64,000 bases of DNA. Origin: Mycobacterium sp. OAS707 (GTDB lineage Bacteria; Actinomycetota; Actinomycetes; Mycobacteriales; Mycobacteriaceae). Below the pieces are notes generated by a model that saw only the letters and a program-made list of their open reading frames with translations, was not told the origin of the DNA and made no database searches. Numbering within the stretch: position 1 is the first letter of the stretch; each line of letters opens with the position of its first letter. Positions 58,682 to 64,000 of this stretch are shown here, one piece after another. Made by a program: the position numbers and the translations under genes. The stretch covers positions 2,098,203 to 2,162,202 of the forward strand of contig NZ_JADBDS010000001.1 in NCBI RefSeq assembly GCF_014873705.1, written 5' to 3'.

Positions 58682-59827
58682 CTAGTCTGAGGTAAGTTCG
58701 CGAACGCGAGTAACCGCCGCCGCTATCGAGCGAGCGGCGGCTTGGACGTCTTCCCGCGTGGTCGGTCTGCCGAGTGAGATGCGAAGCGATTCAGAAGCTG
58801 CCTCTTCACTTATGCCCATCGCTAGCAGCACATGCGACGGCGTCGTGACTGCCGATTGGCAGGCACTGCCGGCCGACACGAGTACATCCGGCATGGAAGC
58901 CATGACAGCCTCGGCATCTGCACCAATGAACCGAAGATTCAGTGTGTTCGAAAGCCGTTCAGCCCCAGCGCCGTTCACGTGCACGTCATCGACTTCGCTT
59001 GTGAGTTGAACTAACAGCTCATTAGCTAACACTCCTATACGAGCCATGTCGCTTGCCTGTTCCTTCATCGCAAGCTCAGCGGCCAAACCAAATCCCACGA
59101 TTGATGGCGTGTTCTGGGTACCGCCGCGGAAGCCGCGCTCCTGTCCCCCACCCGAGGCTATGGGAACCATCGATTTCTGCGTGCGCCGGCTCGCGATGAT
59201 GGCGCCCGCACCCTTCGGACCGTAAATTTTGTGGCTGCTACAAACCATCAAGTCGGCGGCTTCGGCCACCTCAGTGGGTGGACCCTTGCCAATGAGCTGA
59301 GTGGCGTCCACGAAGTTAAACGAGCCGTGCCGCCGCGCGATGGTTGCGACTTCAGATACGGGTGCGATGACTCCTGTCTCGTTATTCGCGGCCATGATCG
59401 CAACAACGCCCACCGAGTCATCGACGATGATTTCGAGGTGCTCTAGGTCGACAAGCCCATTGCGGTCGACGCGCGCGTGACGAACTTCGCCACCGCTCAG
59501 TCGAGCGGCAAGCTCCGTAGCAGCGACGATCGCTTTGTGTTCGGTAGGGGAGACGACCACGTTGGGGCGTTGTGGAGCGCCCAGCATTACACCCACCAAC
59601 GCCAGGACGGCACCCTCGGTTGCGCCGCTTGTGAAGATAACGTCCTGCGCAGGACGCTCCAGAAGTGCAGCCACGCGACTCCTGGCCTCCTCAATCAGTT
59701 CGGCCGCAGCTTGACCGGCACGGTGATGCGTACTTGCAGGGTTCCCGAATGCTTCGTGGGCATTGACAACCGCCGGGAGAACACGCTGGTCAACCGGCGT
59801 CGATGCGTTGTAGTCGAGGTAGACCAT
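58682..59827 (-). CDS. sspA: SspA/DndA-type cysteine desulfurase
   Basis: 381 residues from ATG 59827 (MVYLDYNASTPVD). PLP-binding lysine in SSHKIYGPKGAGAI, substrate loop SGATEGAVLA, and catalytic cysteine in VSAGSACQSAV. It takes sulfur from cysteine for the DNA modification and can be replaced by a housekeeping IscS in other strains. First of the four core genes. The open frame upstream to 59905 has no family sequence and overlaps a possible 42-residue ORF. Confidence 0.9.
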   Translation of the reverse strand: MVYLDYNASTPVDQRVLPAVVNAHEAFGNPASTHHRAGQAAAELIEEARSRVAALLERPAQDVIFTSGATEGAVLALVGVMLGAPQRPNVVVSPTEHKAIVAATELAARLSGGEVRHARVDRNGLVDLEHLEIIVDDSVGVVAIMAANNETGVIAPVSEVATIARRHGSFNFVDATQLIGKGPPTEVAEAADLMVCSSHKIYGPKGAGAIIASRRTQKSMVPIASGGGQERGFRGGTQNTPSIVGFGLAAELAMKEQASDMARIGVLANELLVQLTSEVDDVHVNGAGAERLSNTLNLRFIGADAEAVMASMPDVLVSAGSACQSAVTTPSHVLLAMGISEEAASESLRISLGRPTTREDVQAAARSIAAAVTRVRELTSD

Positions 59828-59837
59828 CGCTGTGATC

Positions 59838-59966
59838 CTATTCTTCGGGCGGCAAAATTCTGTACGCCACGCGGGCGTCGCCACCCTCGCACATACGTAC
59901 GACAATGCGGGGCCCCTCGGCTAATAGCCGCGCGCAACCAGCGGGCACCGTCCAAGTCGGGATCAC
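59838..59966 (-). CDS. Possible 42-residue leader protein of the ssp operon
   Basis: GTG 59966 to TAG 59838, 10 bp before sspA. The peptide has a protein-like pattern: WTVPAGCARLLAEG, then IVVRMCEGGDARVAYRI and LPPEE. No strong ribosome-binding site, and another frame is open here too. It could be a real small gene, or the end of a gene truncated when the neighbouring IS-like remnant was inserted. Confidence 0.3.
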   Translation of the reverse strand: MIPTWTVPAGCARLLAEGPRIVVRMCEGGDARVAYRILPPEE

Positions 59967-60060
59967 TCATCACCGCACCGAAAGCCGACGACTTGTACTG
60001 ACCACGGACGTTGGTGGCGGGTGACGTAAACAAGACCTCCGAGTGAAGTGCGAGCTCTGT

Positions 60061-60320
60061 AGGAATGCCACATACTCCGGAGGTCTTCGTGGTCCACAGT
60101 AGTGCCCTGCTGACTGAAGCTGGTCACTTGCGGCTCGCGCGTTGTGTTGCCGAGGACGGACGGCCGCTTCGGTGGGCCCCTGAGCGGTTCCAAGTGTCGG
60201 CTCCGACGGCGCCACGATGGGCCCGCCGGCCCGCGAGTTGGGGCGGCCGGGATGGCCAATCGCGGCTCACCAACGGCGAAGTCGAAAGACTTCGTCGGAC
60301 CTGCCGACGGGTAGGGCTAC
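60061..60320 (+). mobile_element. Remnant of an IS481-type transposase gene
   Basis: The plus strand reads VVHSSALLTEAGHLRLARCV, AEDGRPLRWAPERFQVSAPT, APRWA, then after one frameshift AGMANRGSPT. This matches the N-terminal helix-turn-helix start of mycobacterial IS481-family transposases (VHxNAPLTExGRLRLARCVVEDGW ... RWADRY ... GMADRSS) as I remember it. The catalytic DDE part is missing. The rest of the gap (59967-60060, 60321-60518) holds a small hairpin CGAAGTC-gaaa-GACTTCG (60277-60294, inside the remnant) and nothing else clear. Confidence 0.6.
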
Positions 60321-60518
60321 TCGCGCCCTTACCGAAGCACTGCAACGAGTTTCCTCGAGGGCTCCGCACCTACAATCTCCACGCGGCCACACCACACTCA
60401 GAGGTCAACCACCCGATAGCCGCGTACCTAACCTCTCAGGTCGGCACACCTAGGTCGGCAAGTCTCGGGAGATCAATCTAGCGCTGATGCATCAGTTAAG
60501 GAGTTGGTGACTGAGGCG

Positions 60519-61283
60519 TCAGATTAGGGCACGGCTCAAATCGCTCGCCGCGCTCCCCATCGCCTTGGCGACTGACCTAGTCCCCAGATTCTGCTCGAGG
60601 CCCCGCTCCACACCAACACTCAAGACACCGATTACATTGCCCCGCCTGTCTTTCACCGGCTCGGCGATTAACCCACCGTATCTGCGATTTTTAAGCTGAC
60701 GATGATCTTCCCACGTCAAGCCAATCCGTTCCTCATCAGGGACTAATTCCCAATCCTCGGGACCATCCGCATCAATACTTCGGCGAGTCATGAAGACCAT
60801 TGTCGTGCTTTTTGAAGTGAGGCAGGTCCCTATCACTCCTTTAGACGGGCCGAATTCTATATCCGTGGGTGAGAACGAGTCGTTGAAGACGAGTCTGTCG
60901 ATTCGGGTCAATTTTATTTGATCCGCTCTTGTCCAAGGCCACCGTCGCTCGACCACGTGAATATGCGCTGTTATCGCGCTCATTTGCGCTTGAGCTAGAT
61001 GTTGAATTTCGGCGACAAGCCGAGCGAGAGCCGCTCGCACAAGGTCAAGTTGATGCGCCGAGTAGCCAGCCTTCTTTGCTCGTCGACGTTCACGAATGGG
61101 CTCGTAAACGAGGAGCAGCCCGAGCGTAGTCGCGGCGCCAACAAGTAGTTGAGGCTCTTCTCCTTGGGGATCCCAGTACCGACCTGTCGCCACGATCGCC
61201 GCTGCTGCCGCCTGGATGACGGCTCTGACCACGCTTCCCCAAAAAGCCCAATCCGTCCTTAGCGGAGTAACGTTCTGTGTCAC
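60519..61283 (-). CDS. Two-helix membrane protein with GAF-like C-terminal domain
   Basis: 254 residues. Two membrane helices at about 14-35 and 45-62 (VVRAVIQAAAAAIVATG; LLVGAATTLGLLLVY). A basic turn RERRRAKK and a helix with LARLVAEIQHLAQAQ lead to a GAF-like sensor part (130-250) with FGPSKGVIGTCLTSKS and RYGGLIAEPVKDRRGNVIGVLSVGV. The start overlaps the DUF262 stop by 4 bp. Membrane effector with a sensor domain in a defence context is inference. Confidence 0.6.
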   Translation of the reverse strand: MTQNVTPLRTDWAFWGSVVRAVIQAAAAAIVATGRYWDPQGEEPQLLVGAATTLGLLLVYEPIRERRRAKKAGYSAHQLDLVRAALARLVAEIQHLAQAQMSAITAHIHVVERRWPWTRADQIKLTRIDRLVFNDSFSPTDIEFGPSKGVIGTCLTSKSTTMVFMTRRSIDADGPEDWELVPDEERIGLTWEDHRQLKNRRYGGLIAEPVKDRRGNVIGVLSVGVERGLEQNLGTRSVAKAMGSAASDLSRALI

Positions 61284-62356
61284 GGCTCGAGTATTGGTAG
61301 TTCTGATTCAGCGCGGGCTTGTAGATACTTGCGGAGTCTTCCGTAATAGATTTCATGCCGACGAGCCACGTTGTCCTTTGTCGCGCCCTCTCGCCTAAAC
61401 GCGAGGACGTATCGATCCATATCTCCAAGGTCGTATTCGCCGTCCGATTGACTCAGAGCGTCTTCTAAGGCACCAGCAGCCTGCAAGCGTTCATCCTCGA
61501 ACGAAACATGGTGGTCGAGGACGTCTTCAGTGACCTGCTCGACGTTGATGCCATCCCTGGCTAAGCGCCGGGCGGCGAGGTAAAGATCAACGAACCCCCA
61601 GCGTGTCTTGAAAGACCCGCGTCTCAACCTCGCTATCGAGGCGAACAAATCGAGATTGCGGCGGACCGCCTCAGCAACGTGCCCGTTCGGCTTGAATTCA
61701 ACATCACGATACATCCGATAAAGGGGCGCACTTTTGAGGTCGGTAGGACCGTCCGCCTGCTCGAGCCGTAGCGCAATTGCGACCAGTTCGTGCCACAGGA
61801 AACGCTTCTCGGTGATGCCCAACTGGGGAAAGAGAGGGTGCTCTTCTGCCAGACCTGCGACGAAGTCGCGCACTGGCCCGACCATCGCGTTGCGCCGCTC
61901 GGCTGGGTTCAAGCTCACACCTTCTTGAAGGCGGAGAAAAAGCTCTTGGACTTCTTCCTGAGGCGTGTCCGTTTCCAAGACGCTGAATACGAGCCGAAAG
62001 AGACCGATCTGTTCCTGAAGCTCGGCGCTGAGCTCGGAGAACGTCCTACCCACAATCCCGTCTGGCAACTCGATCGCCGCGTCGAACTCACCAACTTCGA
62101 GCTCATCGCTCAAGAAACTCCAGATGGCGCGCAGCCGCTGCTGACCATCGACGACTTCATACTCGAACGGGTCTCGATTCTTAACGTAACGCAGGTAGAA
62201 CTTTGGGATGTCGTATCCACGTAGGATGCTGTCGATCAGTAACTGCTGTTTTCTGCGGTCCCACACTGCGCTTCGCTGGTATCCGGGCTTTGGGTCAATG
62301 ACAAAGCGCCGCTGAAACACGGTCAGGACAGTCCAGATTTCAAGATCGGATTGCAA
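61280..62356 (-). CDS. DUF262 (ParB/Srx-like) protein without HNH domain
   Basis: 358 residues from TTG 62356 (aaaggag upstream); the frame is open to TTG 62497, which is also possible. DUF262 blocks: YQRSAVWDRRKQQLLIDSILRGYDIP and the nucleotide-binding VDGQQRLRAIWSF (DGQQR at about 70-74), then LNPAERRNAM. The restriction protein SspE combines DUF262 with DUF1524 (HNH), but here the second domain is absent. It is coupled to the membrane/GAF gene, so the two may form their own small defence module. NTP-dependence is inferred. Confidence 0.75.
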   Translation of the reverse strand: MQSDLEIWTVLTVFQRRFVIDPKPGYQRSAVWDRRKQQLLIDSILRGYDIPKFYLRYVKNRDPFEYEVVDGQQRLRAIWSFLSDELEVGEFDAAIELPDGIVGRTFSELSAELQEQIGLFRLVFSVLETDTPQEEVQELFLRLQEGVSLNPAERRNAMVGPVRDFVAGLAEEHPLFPQLGITEKRFLWHELVAIALRLEQADGPTDLKSAPLYRMYRDVEFKPNGHVAEAVRRNLDLFASIARLRRGSFKTRWGFVDLYLAARRLARDGINVEQVTEDVLDHHVSFEDERLQAAGALEDALSQSDGEYDLGDMDRYVLAFRREGATKDNVARRHEIYYGRLRKYLQARAESELPILEP

Positions 62357-62530
62357 AGCTCTCCTTTGATCGGTTGCCTGCCCGACGGTCGTCCGTTCAA
62401 GCAGTAATAGCTGGGGGACCGAGGCGGCTGGACGTAGATTAGCTACTCTCTGGCCCGACCCAAAGCATCGGCCGCCACGAGCGTCACTCGGATACAAGCG
62501 GGTTACGCAATAGGCACGCGTCGATATGCT

Positions 62531-62564
62531 TACTGCTTCGCCGCCGGCGGCTCGCGAAGCAGTA
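62531..62564. repeat. Strong inverted repeat upstream of the DUF262 gene
   Basis: 11-bp arms TACTGCTTCGC (62531-62541) and GCGAAGCAGTA (62554-62564) with a 12-bp GC-rich loop. No T-run follows on either strand, so an operator or recombination site is as likely as a terminator. It lies in the gene-free stretch 62357-62660; nothing else was seen there. Confidence 0.55.
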
Positions 62565-62660
62565 GCCGATCTATGCCCTGACGCGTATATTTTCGGCGGT
62601 TCACCGTCCCTCCAAGCGCCACGAATGCGTCGTCGTGGCGTCGCGGGTGCTACAGCGGGT

Positions 62661-63554
62661 TCAGACTGCCCAGTTCGCCTTGAGGGCGTGCTCTCGGAGG
62701 CGAAGGGACTTGCGACGAACCACTGTCATTTGATCAACGCAAGGTAAAAGGTTCTCGCCACCCGTGAAGGCCTCGCATTCTGCAACATGGAAGTCGACTC
62801 CATCTGGGCGGACGCTAATCTTCAGATAGACAGGAACGATTTTCATTGTAGACGGAACTTGCGGGGCAATCGCGAGCACAGGGAAGAGCAGCTTTGTCTT
62901 CGCAAGGCTCGATCTCGAATGCCAATTTCCGTACTTCCAGTCATCTCGCTTTGCCTCTATGACGAAGACAGCCTCCGAACCTCTTCGTTCTGCGACTAGT
63001 AGTAAGTCAATTTCAACCTGTCCGGAATCATGCGACAAGATTGCTCCGTCCGATGAATGCGGCTGAAACCGGAAGCTGTAGGGGGCGCCCCCGGTGGCGC
63101 CTGGTGGCCCGTAGCTGAGGTCATCGATTTCGAGCGCACTCGCAAGAGCACCGGTGGTCAGCGCAACATTCACAAGCGCGCGTTCGCTAGGTTTGAGAAG
63201 TCCAAAAGCGAATAGCTCGCGCAGCGGAGCCTTGGAAAGGAAGATTGGCGGCTCTGCGTCGAAGTCCCTGTCGAGGATGAAGTAATCGTCCGGCCACTTA
63301 GCTGCCTTCGCGAGCGCGAACCGTGTGGTTCGCGACTCTTTAGGCGACCCATAGCGAAAGACCATCACCTCTCGCGCGCGGAGCTCCGGATTAAGCGACG
63401 CCAGAGTCTGGATTGAAATTGCACTCGCGGTATCAACCTTCGAGAAGCCAGTTTGCCTCTTGTACTCATCGAAGCTTCCGAACGGCAATACCCATTCGTC
63501 ACCTAGCTGTTCGAGTGCCTGGTGGAAGACGCCCGGCTGACCTGATTTTCCCAT
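62661..63554 (-). CDS. PD-(D/E)XK-like protein of unknown function, intact copy
   Basis: 297 residues. The C-terminal half shows the nuclease-fold core GQVEIDLLLVAERRGSEAVF followed by VIEAKRDDW, with E181, D183 and the E200-A-K202 pair in the usual spacing. The N-terminal half (WVLPFGSFDEYKRQTGFSKV) is specific to the family, which I recall as DUF6997-like. A similar protein is encoded by the frameshifted relic at 46840-47640 in opposite orientation. Probably a restriction-type nuclease; target unknown. Confidence 0.68.
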   Translation of the reverse strand: MGKSGQPGVFHQALEQLGDEWVLPFGSFDEYKRQTGFSKVDTASAISIQTLASLNPELRAREVMVFRYGSPKESRTTRFALAKAAKWPDDYFILDRDFDAEPPIFLSKAPLRELFAFGLLKPSERALVNVALTTGALASALEIDDLSYGPPGATGGAPYSFRFQPHSSDGAILSHDSGQVEIDLLLVAERRGSEAVFVIEAKRDDWKYGNWHSRSSLAKTKLLFPVLAIAPQVPSTMKIVPVYLKISVRPDGVDFHVAECEAFTGGENLLPCVDQMTVVRRKSLRLREHALKANWAV

Positions 63555-64000
63555 TGCTCAACTATGCCCGCAAGGCGCAGACGCTTCGGCGCAACCACAG
63601 ATGACTTGATCGACCTTGCTCAGAAAGCACGCGGGGATGTGATCGCGGTCGGCAGACCGATACTGCCTGGCGGCGATTCAAGTCACTGGACCGCTTGCGC
63701 GCCCCGGCCGACAGCGCTTTCCATATGGACTCACATCATCGCGGCGGTCCGTAACCCTCTGAGCGGGAGACACTTCCACTACCCGCGGGAGACACCGTCG
63801 CAACGAAGATCATCGCCGACACGGCCCCTCTTCGCGCCGAGGGTGTCGTCGCCGTGCCCTGTGTTGGGGCCTTCGGACGGACGCTGAATGGGGACGTAGG
63901 TGTAAGACAACGCGGAGCTGTCGGCTACCGACCTGCTCGAGCTCAACCGCGACCTGCAGGGCTCCCGCGCGGTCCGCCTGCTCGCCACCACCAACCTGAG
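63555..64000. other. Right-end region without an assignable gene
   Basis: An ORF 63564-63887 (+) begins only 9 bp from the divergent start and its second half is low-complexity proline/arginine, so it is probably not a gene, although its first 25 residues (TTDDLIDLAQKARGDV) look protein-like. From 63906 to the window end an open plus-strand frame reads ELSATDLLELNRDLQGSRAV and then RLLATTNL, without a start and directly after a stop; it may be the edge of a further gene or fragment. Confidence 0.3.

Noticed and set aside
61280..62356. SspE
   Set aside because: The DGQQR part is present, but no DUF1524/HNH domain follows, and the gene is separated from the ssp operon.
63564..63887. 107-codon plus-strand ORF at the right end
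   Set aside because: Starts 9 bp from a divergent start without room for promoters and has a low-complexity second half; kept only as part of the region note.
1..64000. CRISPR array, tRNA or rRNA genes
   Set aside because: No regularly spaced repeats, cloverleaf with a GGTTCGAATCC-type arm, or rRNA-like stretch was noticed on either strand by eye.

Overview
The window is high-GC DNA that reads as a Mycobacterium/Mycolicibacterium chromosome. The evidence is WXG100 and EspC-like type VII (ESX) secretion substrates, a CpnT-like polymorphic toxin and a TNT-domain toxin, an MMPL transporter, a DUF732 protein, a SigF-type sigma factor with a matching promoter, and an NrtR-controlled NAD salvage locus. 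No rRNA, tRNA or CRISPR array was seen. All calls come from reading the sequence and recalled family knowledge; no database was searched.

Layout. 0-0.8 kb: two orphan immunity genes (colicin-immunity-like, barstar). 1-5.4 kb: a cobalt-type nitrile hydratase operon (DUF1097, beta, alpha, accessory protein) that continues into the cobalt transporter genes cbtB and cbtA, divergent from a GlxA/AraC regulator. 5.5-12 kb: housekeeping and stress genes (DUF732 lipoprotein-like, ferritin-like, TspO-like, glycosyltransferase, SigF-like sigma factor, SRPBCC, RibD/DHFR-like). 12.1-15.5 kb: an ESX-type toxin cassette (EspC-like partner, TNT NAD-glycohydrolase toxin, probable immunity genes). 15.6-16.6 kb: a TetR regulator with a palindromic operator and a small membrane protein.

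16.8-31.3 kb is the most unusual region. It looks like a terpenoid gene cluster: a second DXP synthase, a geranylgeranyl-type diphosphate synthase, a squalene/phytoene-synthase-like protein, an AfsA (A-factor) hotdog protein, an ICMT-like methyltransferase, a rifampin-phosphotransferase-like PEP enzyme, a P450, a UbiA prenyltransferase, a SnoaL-like protein, a second class I isoprenoid-synthase-like protein and an MMPL exporter. Four copies of a conserved promoter-proximal element, up to 75 bp long, sit upstream of its four transcription units and define the cluster as one regulon.

31.5-36.6 kb: a second ESX toxin locus with two WXG100 partners, an 886-residue CpnT-like toxin, and an immunity array in which headless remnants of other toxin C-termini lie immediately before their presumed immunity genes. 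36.6-41 kb: NrtR, an ADP-ribosylglycohydrolase/phosphatase fusion, PnuC and NadR. 41-46.7 kb: unknown genes and a compact six-gene operon around a Rad50/RecF-like ATPase and a helix-hairpin-helix glycosylase-like protein, a candidate defence system. 46.8-63.6 kb: a lower-GC defence island made of a phosphorothioation system (SspA-SspB-SspC-SspD) plus GIY-YIG, DndB-like DGQHR, helicase and methyltransferase genes, an IS481-type remnant, a membrane/GAF protein with a DUF262 protein, and a PD-(D/E)XK-like protein. A decayed, inverted copy of that last gene lies at the other end of the island.
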